This document shows, piece by piece, positions 21,899 through 33,264 of a stretch of 64,000 nucleotides of DNA. Source of the stretch: Nemertoderma westbladi (Eukaryota; Xenacoelomorpha; Nemertodermatida; Nemertodermatidae); assembly GCA_032718475.1 (NCBI GenBank), contig JAUCBJ010002174.1:1-64000 (forward strand), in the 5' to 3' direction. The position numbers and the translations under genes were made by a program. The notes beneath the pieces are model-generated. The model did not search any database and was not told the DNA's origin. It saw only the letters and a list, made by a program, of their open reading frames with translations. Each line of letters starts with the position of its first letter. Position 1 is the stretch's first letter.

Positions 21899-24800
21899 CC
21901 GCTCCCAGAAAATGGGATTTAAGTCTATAAAATATAACAAATCACAGTTTCTAAAATATAAAAATACTCTAAACAGTTAGTCTTTCTTGCGCGGACGGCG
22001 TTTACGCAGTTTCTTGAGGCTAGCAAGAGTCCTTTTCTCTTTGGGGGGGGGAGCCACTTTACTAGGAGGGCCATAACTCCTGGGTGAAGGGTGCAATATG
22101 ATTGCATCAGAAGGTGTAGGATTATGGTCGAGGTATCTGCCGTTTCGATATGCTTCTCCTCGAGCTGATTTTCCTCCGCTCGTAGCTGGATACGTTCATC
22201 CAAAAACTCTCGCAGAGAATAGGATCGTCCAAGTTCGATAACTTCTTAGAGATTCTGGATTTCCCAATCGAATTGAGATAAGGCCAATTCGTTTATCGAT
22301 TGGACTTACTGTTATAACTTACGTTTATATGAACAAACGCAGGTTTCTTTTTTGATCTTTATAGAATAGCGTTTAACTCGTTTCGTACAACGCTCTCCTT
22401 CACCTTGATGAGGGGTTGTATCGCGTTAAACGGGAACGACCATACGGTTGGATAGTGATATTAGGTGTCTGCGTCACAATCCGGCTAGGTAAGATGGGCG
22501 GCTAGCTAGAAATCACTGTCGGAGTGTTACCGATTAATTGTTAGGGTAGCACTAGATCTTTGAACAGTGAATACAGTCCGCGAGGTTCCGCGACACCACC
22601 AGGATCGCAGGTCTGAGGTCCAACTAAGGAATGAGGAGGTTTGACCGAGTATTCCGGGACTCTGATCGTAGGTTTACTCCAGGATCGTTCGAGCCAAGTG
22701 AGCATAGGTGATACGTCAACAAGTTTCGGTTTACGTGGATGTTTATGTCTTTCCGTTTAATAGTTGAGTCTAGGGCATTTATCGTAATAATACCAAAGAC
22801 GCACGTCTGGTAGGGTAAACGCGGGTGATATTTATTTGTTGTTACAATGCTTCTATCAAGAATTCCAAATATACGTTGGAGTTACCGCGTCCATTTGTTT
22901 CTTTAGTGTCTTTTCTTTCGAGTCAATTTCGAATATAATTTTCGCATTCGAATTTCAGTTTATGGTTCCGACTCCGCTGGGCAGGATATATAGTCGACAT
23001 AGTCTGTATTGTGTAAATCGATAGGATGACCTGTAGTTAAGAAGCCCATATACGTACCATTACGCCGCGTATATCGAGCAGCGAATTTTCTATAGTCCAA
23101 CTCGCGCGCGAGCTGCTCTTGGGACATTGGCGGTTCGATATAACGACCATCGTCCTCCGCAGCAGTTGGACTAACGTCGCCGCGTATTAAGCTATCAACA
23201 AACGCTTGCAAAAGTAGAGTATATCGCTCCCCGATACCAAGACCATCTTCTATCAACTCCGTCATATCTGCTATATATGAGTTTATCCATATTATAATGA
23301 GTCCACATTTAGGCGAGCGGGCGTCGCTGCCTACCCCAATCAACCCCCGGACAGTACGAGATCCTCAGCGCCGATGTGTCGTCGCCGCTGTACTTTCGCC
23401 AACGACGTAGCCGCACAACGACAACGACAACCGGCGCAAGTCACTCAACTGTCCGTCCCAAAGGCTTAGATGTACTTCAGGTTTTCCTTGGAGAGTTAGG
23501 TTACTTTACGATTGCGACTGGCTACTGTAAACACACCTTAGTAGTAACATTCGCCTATAAACTCACAAGTACCACACACACAACTTGTCACAAATTACAC
23601 ACACTCGGGTCACTTGTCCATTAGTCAATGCCTTCCAGAATGTCACTGTATTATTATGTATCCTTGGATACTATCAGTGCACTATTAATTCCCTATGCTA
23701 TTCAATGGGACAAGCTTTCTATTGTTCTTTTAACTCAATTCTAATTCTAGCGTGGTTGTTGCTATGGTGACATTATGTAAAGCTAGCGGTAGAATTAGGG
23801 TGATTCCAATGCATACAGATCTGGGATGTTATTTAATAGGAATTCTTTAATAGTCAATGTCCTGTTTATACATGACTTTACGAATTTTATCGGCTATTAA
23901 CTATGTTTGGGAGACTTTCGTACACGCATACGCATAATAATATAAATCTCCGCTCCCTTGATCTATTAATTAATGGAATTTTGGGAATGTTATAAATTGC
24001 GTAAAATAGCAATTTATTAAATTCATTAAAAGACATGAATTTAAATTTATTCCCTGAAATTTTATTATTTGATAATTAAATGGACATATTTTGATTCTAG
24101 AACATGTCTAGGGACACAAGATCCTTAATTCTAAGAAAATGGTCTCTTTAAGAATATCGGTAAATGCTACGATATCTTAATTGACTAAAATTGTTGAAGG
24201 ATCTGAATTTTACAGATTTTGACTTATTTGATTTGTAAATATTAACTAATTAATATTTGAGATGGGCACCGATTTATTCCAGAACTTGTCTGGGGACGTT
24301 AACCACTGATTCTATAATTTGTCTTTCAAGTATATCGGTGGGTGCCACGATATCTTAATCGACTAGAATTACAGATGGTCAAAGGGTTCAACAGATTTAT
24401 TTTGCGTTATACGCTACTGTTAAAGGGACATCACGCTACTATATGTATTATTTAATATACGGTATGAGAGCAATATCGCACGAAGCAATGTCAGTGTGAA
24501 GAGGCAAGTCGTTTCCAAGGTCTACCCAGAGCTTGGTTTAGCCGAGACACGAGGATCTGAACTTTGCATTCCTAATACTCTGCCTACCAATAATACTTAA
24601 ATATAGTAGTGGCTTTATTGTACTTTAATAAGTACGGACATTTCATCTTACTGTAGTTACGTATTTGTAATGTAATACGGACAGTAAGGAAAGAGGAAAA
24701 GAATTATTTCTTGCCGTCGCATTAAATATAATATATACGTAATTAAGTAATAAACGCGAATATATATTGCACTAATCTACTAAATAATCGCTAAAAAAAC

Positions 24801-24920
24801 ATTCTACTGAATAAAATTAAAGAAAACGATTATAATAAAATTACATAGTAATACATACGTAAATATAAAAATAATAAAATAATATAAAATAATAGAGTCA
24901 CACACCCACTCCATATGTTG
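21899..24920 (-). other. BEL-1 3' internal region without pol
   Basis: This 3-kb stretch lies where RT-integrase would be expected but shows no RT or integrase motif. It contains a 127-codon ORF (23343-22960) of unknown nature and, near the LTR (about 22150-21985), a frame ending in a basic Pro/Lys-rich tail (PPPKEKRTLASLKKLRKRR). At about 24085-24440 two diverged ~190-bp direct repeats share the block ATATCGG...GATATCTTAATY GACTA. It may retain cis-acting sequence. Confidence 0.5.
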
Positions 24921-27572
24921 CTACGTTATGGAGTCCCTAGATGTTTGAAGGATTAGGGAGGTGGTCGTGGGAAGAGAATCTTGCCTTCCACAGTTTCCGG
25001 AGAGTCCTCCATTCCCTTCCGGTAAACACAAACGACCGACTGGGTGATTGAGTCGCTGCATCCCGAATACAATTCCAGGTTTCCTCTTCGTCCTGGAATA
25101 GTGACGATAGAAACATCGCCCAAAGTATATGACGGCGTCACAAAGCCGATTCCAGGAGCTATAGTGGTCCGTCGCTCTCTGCAGGAGAGGTGAGAGTCCC
25201 TGCGAGACGTCTGATGTTCCAGAGCTCCAATCGCTCTCTCTGATCTTCATGAAGGATCCACTCGCGGAGGGGAGGCCCAGATCCACGGCGTCGTCCCTGG
25301 CAACATGTAATACCGACAGATCTATCCCGGGTTCAAATAACTCCGATCCACCCGTCCGGGTTTCAGGTTCGACTTTCTCCGCTCCCTTGGCTGGTCTAAT
25401 CTCAGTCGGAGTAAGATGGGGAGGCCATTCATTCTCCTTACTCAGGAAGTCGGGTTTACCTAACCGGTCTATAGTATCTGTCAGTTCTTGAGGAGTTGCT
25501 CCTCTGGAAGCGATGTCCGTTGGATTAAACTTCTTGGGGCAATATCTCCATTGATTTACATTGGAGCTAAGATTGTCATTATCTGAGGAGTGTGGTGTTC
25601 CCTCAGTTGGGTCGTCTCCCTCACTAGTATCATCTTCCCATTCACTCACCTGGCAGACGCGATCTTGAAGCAGTCTTTCCCTGAGCGTTCTACGGGAAGG
25701 TCCAGTAAGGTACCAACCTACTCTAGTTCTTACCGCATAGGTCTGTAGTGGCTGCGGTTGAGCAGGTCGTTTCTCTAATGTCTCCAGCGCCTCATGCGCG
25801 TTTTGGCCGATGAGTATTTGCACTCCAGGATAATCAGTCTGGAATCGAGGTATGTTAAGATGTTGGATGCTCTCATCCTCGTCCCAATTATAAAGGTCTG
25901 CTTGAGTAGTAGCGAAGTTCTTTATAGCCACCATTTTCACTGACCTTATACTATGTTCTCCTAGTTCGTCCTGGGGGGTGGACAACGCGCCTACATAATT
26001 ATCAGCTGTTACTGTAAATTTCCAAACTTGCATGATTCCTGACATGTTTAGCTTGGTTCGGAACTTGGGTTGTCCAGCAAAGATGACTTCGGCTAGTTCT
26101 TTATCGATGAATGTTCCTGTGCTACCGGAGTCCAGGAGGGCGTTCACTATATAGCTCTTCTGAGGTCCGTGGACCCGTAACTGGACTACAGGAAATTCTC
26201 GGATTCCTATATTGGAAGTTGGCGCTTTCCAAGATGGTTGTTGATCGGAAGTAGTTAAGGTAAGGTCGCTGTCTGTGTCTTTCTCATACACGAGTGCTCG
26301 ATACACTGCGGTGGTGTTTATCAGGTAACAGGATTCGTTTTGGTCGGAGAACTCGTCCGTATAGAATCCTTCCATCTCAGATTGATCAGTGTCGTTCACA
26401 TCACTGAATTGGACATGTAGTTCGGACTCACTTACCTGACTCGGGCTGTTTCGTTCGAATTCCGTGTGCAACAAGATATGATGTTTTGCGCCGCACTTTG
26501 CACACCTTGCGTCGGAGTTACAGGTTCGCCGTTGGTGTCCTCGTCTGAGGCAATTATAACACAACCGCTTATCCCACATGACTTCACGTCTATCCTTTAG
26601 TGATTTCCTCAGGAATTTATCACACGCATTTAAACGGTGGGGCCCGTCGCACAGCACACATTTCGGCTTGATGTTACTTACTTTAACCTGTGCTATGTGG
26701 TGCACACTGGTTCTTTCCTCGGGCTTTCTCACCTGAATTCTTTTAGGAGACGTAGGAAGGGTTTTTTGTACCGGTTCCCTTCTGTCATTGGGTCGAGACT
26801 CGGATTTACTTACCTGATCTTTAGGCATTTTATTGACATAATAAGATCTGTCAGTGTCTTTCCCGCTGTCCTCTCCTTGAGAAGTTTGGCTTTCACCGTC
26901 GTCGGTATAACATACTGGTGTTACCCTTCTCCTAGAAACGGGTTTCTCACTTACCTTGTTTTCCAATGTCTTCTCTCTGGACTGCCTTAGGAGCTGTAAT
27001 TTCACTTCTCTATCTAAGAATGACATGAGATCAGTCATGGTAGGGTCTCGTCGTTGTTGTTCCATCAGATATAACACCTTCTTGTCCCAGCGTGTACCTA
27101 CTCCACCCTTGGGCAAAGTAGATGCTAAGGCTCCTACAACCATAGAATTCTGGTATTCATGAGACTTACCTAACCAATCTAGTTGTCTACAGATCTCCTG
27201 AATCTCATCGGAAAACTCTATAATCCCGCTGCTAAGAAACTTTCGGGGCGCCATTAATTTCGCATATAAATACCTAGCTATGTTAGTCCTATTACCATAC
27301 CTGATGTTTAGTGTATCCCAAACTTGTCTTAATCCATCTGGATGTCCAATAAATTTTAACGCCATTGACTTGGGAGATCCTTCCAAGCACTCGATGAGGA
27401 ATCTAAGTTTCTCTCCATTAGATAGTACAGAGTTCTGCATGTTATCTTTGTAATATTCATTAAAAGGTAACCATTTCATCTCATCTCCATTGAACTTGAC
27501 GATCTCTCCAACCTTTACCGCTTGCCGGGCTTCGGTTCTAGCCATTTGACGCGTAAAACTTTCTTGGGCCAT
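24921..27572 (-). CDS. BEL-1 Gag-protease polyprotein fused to post-RNase H tail
   Basis: The ORF has 883 codons from an ATG (MAQESFTRQMARTEAR). Residues 22-200 form a BEL/Pao-type Gag (DUF1759-like: FNGDEMKWLPFNEYYKDN, SNGEKLRFLIECLEGSP). Zinc-type knuckles follow at 305-317, 338-351 (CYNCLRRGHQRRTC) and 357-369. The retropepsin active site is NALLDSGSTGTFID, with catalytic Asp 481 (DUF1758-like). After GVQILIGQNAHEALE and VGWYLTGPS the frame jumps near residues 640-675 straight to QWRYCPKKFNPTDIASRG. That block normally follows RNase H, so RT and RNase H are missing without loss of frame. An HYSSWNRL block follows, and then a non-homologous end. Integrase is absent. The ORF is in frame with the upstream 749-codon ORF, separated by one TAG and 19 codons. 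Confidence 0.9.
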   Translation of the reverse strand: MAQESFTRQMARTEARQAVKVGEIVKFNGDEMKWLPFNEYYKDNMQNSVLSNGEKLRFLIECLEGSPKSMALKFIGHPDGLRQVWDTLNIRYGNRTNIARYLYAKLMAPRKFLSSGIIEFSDEIQEICRQLDWLGKSHEYQNSMVVGALASTLPKGGVGTRWDKKVLYLMEQQRRDPTMTDLMSFLDREVKLQLLRQSREKTLENKVSEKPVSRRRVTPVCYTDDGESQTSQGEDSGKDTDRSYYVNKMPKDQVSKSESRPNDRREPVQKTLPTSPKRIQVRKPEERTSVHHIAQVKVSNIKPKCVLCDGPHRLNACDKFLRKSLKDRREVMWDKRLCYNCLRRGHQRRTCNSDARCAKCGAKHHILLHTEFERNSPSQVSESELHVQFSDVNDTDQSEMEGFYTDEFSDQNESCYLINTTAVYRALVYEKDTDSDLTLTTSDQQPSWKAPTSNIGIREFPVVQLRVHGPQKSYIVNALLDSGSTGTFIDKELAEVIFAGQPKFRTKLNMSGIMQVWKFTVTADNYVGALSTPQDELGEHSIRSVKMVAIKNFATTQADLYNWDEDESIQHLNIPRFQTDYPGVQILIGQNAHEALETLEKRPAQPQPLQTYAVRTRVGWYLTGPSRRTLRERLLQDRVCQVSEWEDDTSEGDDPTEGTPHSSDNDNLSSNVNQWRYCPKKFNPTDIASRGATPQELTDTIDRLGKPDFLSKENEWPPHLTPTEIRPAKGAEKVEPETRTGGSELFEPGIDLSVLHVARDDAVDLGLPSASGSFMKIRESDWSSGTSDVSQGLSPLLQRATDHYSSWNRLCDAVIYFGRCFYRHYSRTKRKPGIVFGMQRLNHPVGRLCLPEGNGGLSGNCGRQDSLPTTTSLILQTSRDSIT

Positions 27573-27629
27573 CGTGCTATTTAATATCGAGTTATCGGTA
27601 TATAAATTTCTCGGATTATGATCCGGTCT

Positions 27630-29879
27630 CTAGGGAATATCACTATCAACAGGTCTATAATTACCCTTAATAGGGTTCACTATAGGAGTTTCTACTTCGC
27701 TAGCAGTATAGATGCGTGTAGGCTCCACACCTTGCGCATGAAATACTTCAGACCTAACGGGTTGACACATTGTTACAGAGGGTGGTGGTATACCTCTTTG
27801 AGTATTTACCAATTTATCGCGCTCTAGCGCGATACTTTGCTGCACTTCTTGCAACTCTAGTCTACTTTCCCTTACTGTGCCCTTGAATTGCTGGACAGTC
27901 TCCTGCATCTGCCCGAGCAGGATATCCATCCCCCGCCGTCTCTCGTCCACCCATTCGACCGCCGAAGCGGGAGTCGCCAACGTTGTAGCGGGCGGACGAG
28001 GGACAACGGGCGACAAATTATGAATATTTCGCTCGGGGTCCAGGACCTGAACTGTCTCTGGGGCAGTTCTACGGGGCACAGGTAGCTTAGTGCTATGCAG
28101 AGGGAATTTAGAAGTAGTTTCAGGGAGCACAGGTGTATCTATCACCGAAGGGGTGATTTCAAGAACAGGCCTAATTATTTCAGGCTCATCTACTATAGTA
28201 GGGAGTCTTTCTATTTTAATTATTGGGTCTGTGGGCTCTGTACTACCTAAGTTGGTGTTATTTAGTTGCCTTCTAACAGCTGGAGGCAAATCAGGCAATT
28301 TCTGACGGTGGAATGTTCTTTTACGTCTGCTTAGACGAGATCTATTTCCTTTGCCTTCAGTATCGGTGGTATCGCCTTCCTCAGATGATGTATATCCCTG
28401 TCTTTTGGGAGTAGATCGATTCATCATCTGCATATTGCTAGCCGTTAACTGTTTATTTATGCAGTCTTGATTCTCTTGAATGTTTTCCAATTCTAATTGG
28501 TTGGTTTCTTCGGCTGCTTTTGCCTCTGCCGCTGCCGCTTTTGCCTCTGCCGCTGCCTCTGCCGCTGCCGCTTTTCTTTCAGCTTCGGCCGCCTTTGCCT
28601 CTGCCGCTGCCGCTTTTGCCTCGGCCGCTGCCTCTGCCGCTGCCGCTTTTCTTTCAGCTTCGGCTACTTTCCTTTCCGCTTCGGCAGCTGCTACTGCTGC
28701 TTTCTTTCTGTCTTCTATACGTTTTTTCTTGACTTGTTCTTCTTGGACTCGTGTGATGCGGAGTTGTTCATCAAATTTAGCCTGGTTCGCAGCCCTCATT
28801 TCCACATCGATGGCATCCAACACAAGCTTGGTTCCTTCACTATTAGGGCTAAGTCCCTCTAACCTTCTCCTCAACTCGTCATCACCTAAAAAACGTTGAT
28901 AGTCTGACAGATAGATGTCAATGGCATCCCTCTTATGCGGTTTCTCTGCCGTCGCTTCACTTTCCACTTGGGAAAAAGTAGCGTCTGTTGATTCTCCATG
29001 GGTTGAGCGCTCCTCCAGCTGAGCTCTCCACTGAGCTGTTCCTTGAACCTGGAGACTCACCCTTTGAAACCAAGTCTTTACGGCAACTTGCAACGACGTG
29101 TCTTGCCTTCGTTTTGAAGCCTCCTCAAAGGCCGATAATATTAGCCTGATCCGCAAAACTCTTTCTCTAACTTGATAAAGCAGCGATCCCTGCTCTTGAG
29201 GTCCTTGAGGTTGTTGAAAAAGTTGCTTTTCTACTCGCTCCATAGAGCTGAAGAATCCCTGTGCGTATCCGGCTGCGGACCTCTTCCACACAGCTGGATC
29301 GATGGTTTCCTTGGCTACTCCCATCCGGTGTATGTCTTCCCAGGCAGCTTCTGATAAATCAAACGGGAGTCCGGGTCCGGGGAAGTTCCATTGCGACTCG
29401 ACAATAGACTTCAGTTCTTCACTCGTGTATCCCGCGTAACTATCTCTAGTTGACCGTCGACTTCTCGCCCAATCGATCTGGTGTTCTTCCACCGCGATCA
29501 ATAACCCAGCGAGCACGGCTGCAGGAAGGATGAGAAGGGGATCCGTATAAACCGCATCCGTCATCTCTGCTCCGCGCTCGGGTGTCAGCTCTACAGTATC
29601 CTCACTACTGGAGCTGCTGGGCCGCTGAGGAATAAGTTCTTGACTAGCGGGTTGCTGCTGTTCCGCTGCTTGTTGGTCCCGCTTGACCTGAGCTTGGGTG
29701 CCTATGATAGACCTACGATATTGGACTAGCCTAGGTTCTGTTATTACTATTGGAGGGATGACCTTCCTCACAGTGGGAGGTGAACTGAACTTACGACCAG
29801 ACGATGGTACGTCTCGATCTGAGTTGCAGATGGTTACATCTAATAAACTGTCTGACAGGTTCTGCTTAGTATCAGACAT
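27630..29879 (-). CDS. BEL-1 N-terminal structural ORF with Ala-rich coiled coil
   Basis: The ORF has 749 codons from the ATG at 29879. The first third is Ser/Pro/Gln-rich and polar. Residues about 380-457 are a charged, Ala-rich coiled coil made of repeated EAERKAAAAEAAAEAKAAA units, encoded by near-identical GC-rich repeats (28506-28740). A basic stretch (RSRLSRRKRTFHRQK) and a long polar linker follow. It ends at TAG (27632-27630). The same frame continues for 19 codons to the Gag-protease ATG. The second family copy at 62.5-63.6 kb has TAT (Tyr) at that position and reads through as one ORF. It is therefore likely the N-terminal extension of Gag, separated by a nonsense mutation or a leaky stop. 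Confidence 0.8.
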   Translation of the reverse strand: MSDTKQNLSDSLLDVTICNSDRDVPSSGRKFSSPPTVRKVIPPIVITEPRLVQYRRSIIGTQAQVKRDQQAAEQQQPASQELIPQRPSSSSSEDTVELTPERGAEMTDAVYTDPLLILPAAVLAGLLIAVEEHQIDWARSRRSTRDSYAGYTSEELKSIVESQWNFPGPGLPFDLSEAAWEDIHRMGVAKETIDPAVWKRSAAGYAQGFFSSMERVEKQLFQQPQGPQEQGSLLYQVRERVLRIRLILSAFEEASKRRQDTSLQVAVKTWFQRVSLQVQGTAQWRAQLEERSTHGESTDATFSQVESEATAEKPHKRDAIDIYLSDYQRFLGDDELRRRLEGLSPNSEGTKLVLDAIDVEMRAANQAKFDEQLRITRVQEEQVKKKRIEDRKKAAVAAAEAERKVAEAERKAAAAEAAAEAKAAAAEAKAAEAERKAAAAEAAAEAKAAAAEAKAAEETNQLELENIQENQDCINKQLTASNMQMMNRSTPKRQGYTSSEEGDTTDTEGKGNRSRLSRRKRTFHRQKLPDLPPAVRRQLNNTNLGSTEPTDPIIKIERLPTIVDEPEIIRPVLEITPSVIDTPVLPETTSKFPLHSTKLPVPRRTAPETVQVLDPERNIHNLSPVVPRPPATTLATPASAVEWVDERRRGMDILLGQMQETVQQFKGTVRESRLELQEVQQSIALERDKLVNTQRGIPPPSVTMCQPVRSEVFHAQGVEPTRIYTASEVETPIVNPIKGNYRPVDSDIP

Positions 29880-32072
29880 GATTAGGTATGTACAGTTGAA
29901 TGCCTACTGCTATATTACAGTCTAAGCAAGTCTAGTAACTCAGTATTAACTGCTAGCCTAGTAATTAATTACCGTTACTGCTACTCAGTGTAGCGTGATA
30001 TATAATATATTATAATACCGGTATGCTTATAGTATAGATAACTATTATTACAGACTAGGTTTATCACCGAATACCGGTATAATTTTAGCACAAATATATA
30101 TAAATATATAATAGGCCTATCTGGAATACCGGTATACAGCTTACAGTTTGTAGGATATATAATTCTGAAATAGAATTAATTACACGTACCGGTATAATTT
30201 CAGCCTAGATTTATAGAAATAAAGATAATAGGCCTATCGTAAATACCGGTATATCAATTATTTTAAAATAACTGAATTTCTGAATTTCAAGTGTTACTTG
30301 GTTACTTTAACTTACTTTATTACCGTTATTTAAGCAGTAATCCAACTGATATTGAGACCTAATGGTTGTATGGTAGGCCTACTATTTATAAATCGTTAGA
30401 TTTGATTTATAATATATATATACCCGTTTTAATGGGTTTTGTCTATGTTTGAAATAAATGTTATTATTTCCGGGGTAATCACTACACAAAGCGGTGCGCT
30501 TTCAGTGAAGTGTTACGTATAGGACACTAAAACAAATAATTCTAATTTACCTAAGTTACTTAATACTACAAATTACGTACAATTCGGGTGAGATTACAAT
30601 CTCTAACTAAACACAAAAAATTTACAAAAACACAAAATACGAATTTTTAGGGTATTTTTTACAAGAAGTCTACAAACCAGCCTAACAAAGGGTTAGAAAA
30701 CCGGTTATTACAACGGACAGGGTACGACGGTATTTGAAATAATAAGTAGTAGTAAATACACTGCGTTGTCTAGATAGGAAAATACCACCGCCTGACGACC
30801 TATAGCCGTATCGCTATAGGTTCTACGTTATGTATCACGGAGTGTTCCTACCTAGAAGTTAATAGAGCTAATCGAATGTGCCTATCAACCACTTTACAAC
30901 ACAGATATAATGTCTACAATAATTACTTCGGAAAGCACTGTACACTAAACCCTAAATTAGGTACGAGTACTTGTACAACTGATAATCAGTAGTTAAATAT
31001 ACTTGAACAGCTAAAAGAACCACGGCATCTGCTGGAGTGACCGATGCACAAAATCACCAGTCTTTACCTACGCCGAGCAGCCCGTGTAGTACCGGGGTTA
31101 ATTTAACTATAGCGGTATGTATAACAAACACAATTACTGTAGGAACAAACTTGGGGAATGAATGTTGCGAATAATCGCATAAACTCTGAATAATAAATAT
31201 TACGCTACGCGTACAAACTACTCAAACAAACTACAGACCGAACACTGACAGACTACTATCAAGCCTAAACAAACTACGGTATATGCAGACTCCGAAATGA
31301 TTAGGGAGTATGCGCTCTAACCCAGTAGTGCGACTTATTCTTTAGTTGGGGGTTTACCTTACAGCGTTCGCTGCCCCTACTTCCTAACCGTACTTAATCA
31401 GACAAATGATCTACACACACTGCAATCTGTTCAGACCTAATAACAGCCGGACAACTATCCATCCTACAAATTATCTAAATAAAATTATACGCTACCCGTA
31501 CAGACTTACACAAACAAAGTACAGACTAAACGATGGCAGACTACTCTCAAGCCTAAATAAACTACAGGACATGCAGACTCCGAAATGATTAGGGAGTATG
31601 CGCTCTAACCCAGTAGTGCGACTTATTCTTTAGTTGGGGGTTTACCTTACAGCGTTCGATGCCCCTACTGCCTAATCGTACTTAATCGGACAGGTGATCT
31701 ACACACACTGCAATTCGTTCGGACTTCTGGACTTAACAGCAATCAGACAACAGCTCAGCCTACAAATCGTCTGTACAATCTGATCAGGCTTACACGCCTT
31801 CTGTTCAATACTGGCCTACAAATAAATAAAACTTGACAGAAATAAGTAAACCATATAAAGGAATAAGGGGTGATCAATCCCTAATCCCTCAAACAGCCTA
31901 CCGGTACTGCGGTATACAACAATCAAATCGAATAATACTAGTGTACTTATACGGAAGTACCGGTTAGAACAGTTAGGCCTACTGACCTACAGAATGTACC
32001 GGTTCAGGTTTACCGGTTGACCGGTACTTTCAACTTTATTGCTTACTGCAACAAAGAAGCTATATCCTTTAA
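29880..32072 (-). other. BEL-1 5' leader
   Basis: About 2.2 kb of non-coding DNA lies between the 5' LTR and the first ORF. A tandem duplication of about 289 bp is visible: blocks starting near 31188 and 31475 share long runs such as CAGACTCCGAAATGATTAGG. It is rich in CCGGTA and AGGCCTA words. I could not identify a primer-binding site next to the LTR. Confidence 0.6.
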
Positions 32073-33264
32073 TGTTCGCGCTTTCAGACCTTTGGCAGTT
32101 TAACCCGCCAAATTAAGATGTCTTCTAGATATTAAATCGCTTTTTAGCCTATGACAAGTATTTGATTCACTACACTAGTCGAAACCAATCTGTGCGCGAT
32201 CATTCACCCGCTGGATATTCCCGGGAGATTGGGTTCGACGGTTTAATTTTATTGCTATGTAAGCCTAATGTATTATTCGACTGACAGTATTATATAATCT
32301 CTGACAATATTATTCACCTTCGGTAATATTAACAGTTCCTTTAGGACGTGGCGCTTTATCTACATAAACAGAGTTATGACTTAAACTACTCACAACGATA
32401 TGGCTTAATTATAATTCACATATATGGCGCATTCTTTAGGAATGCTTCTTTAACAGACTCACTCATACACAATGCTGCACAATACTGCACACTAATCTGC
32501 CGATCTTCACTGATTTTAGTCACATATAAAAGGAACACAGACTGACTCATGTAGGGTCTATCAAATAACATTAGATTCACTTCAAACCACTTTAACATAA
32601 GTCACAATCGTTTATCTGTAACCTTTCTCTCTTACCTTCGGTATATCAAGAATATTGGGTGTCGGGGTTATTTCTCGTTATTCCAATATAATAATTCATC
32701 AACAAATATAATGAATAACCGACAACAAATAGCAGTATGCAGTATTCACAAAGCCAGTTATTAAAGGCCGTGACTACGGTGTGTCAAATGCGAGTTAAAT
32801 GCGAGGTGCAGTTAAAGGATATATGTCCTTATAATTAAACCTACTAGTGTTGCGCTAAAAAGCAGAAAACATAAAACACTAAAAAGCCGTTCTTTCGTGG
32901 CTTTGAAAAACTCGTGACTACTGCTCTATACGAGGATACCAACTCCCTTATTCCACGAAGCTCCCGTTCAACACAGAGAAAGAGCAGTGAGATAGGAAAT
33001 TTTCAGTTCAGCAGCTCTGTGATAGGTCAAAATCAAGGCTAACTCAAATTCTATTGGGAGATACAAAAACAAGGCTATGACGCAACCTCCCTAGGCTTGT
33101 TGGCCGATTAAACAGAGCCCAGATGCCTGCGTACAGCAAATCAGCCAATAAGCTGGTAACTTGCACTATTTTTAACTATAGATCACTTTGAGAGTATTCT
33201 TAGCGACTGGGGGGGAACTGGCCAACAAGGCAAACGAATCAGTTATCCCACAAAAGCTTTTACA
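32073..33264 (-). repeat. BEL-1 5' LTR
   Basis: This 1192-bp repeat matches 20707-21898 in length and in every segment I compared. In element orientation it starts TGTAAAAGC and ends GCGCGAACA. It presumably carries the promoter and poly(A) signals; none was mapped. Confidence 0.93.

Larger units (their letters stand above)
20707..33264 (-). mobile_element. BEL-1: complete 12.56-kb BEL/Pao-type LTR retrotransposon, internally deleted
   Basis: Two 1192-bp direct repeats (20707-21898 and 32073-33264) bound the element. On the plus strand each starts TGTTCGCG and ends TTTTACA, giving TG...CA ends. The host duplication is GAGAG (20702-20706 and 33265-33269). Coding runs on the minus strand: a 749-codon ORF, then an 883-codon Gag-protease ORF of BEL/Pao type. 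The reverse transcriptase, RNase H and integrase domains are absent. LTRs of equal length with identical sequence wherever I compared them indicate a very recent insertion. With no RT or integrase it must have been moved in trans. It sits in the last intron of the channel gene, in the same orientation. Confidence 0.93.

Noticed and set aside
22960-23343. 127-codon BEL-1 ORF considered as an envelope or accessory protein
   Set aside because: No signal peptide, membrane segment or known motif is visible; it is kept only as an unassigned part of the 3' region.
28480-28899. Plus-strand Ala/Ser- and Leu/Pro-rich ORFs
   Set aside because: They are the reverse strand of the Ala-rich coiled-coil repeats of the BEL-1 ORF.
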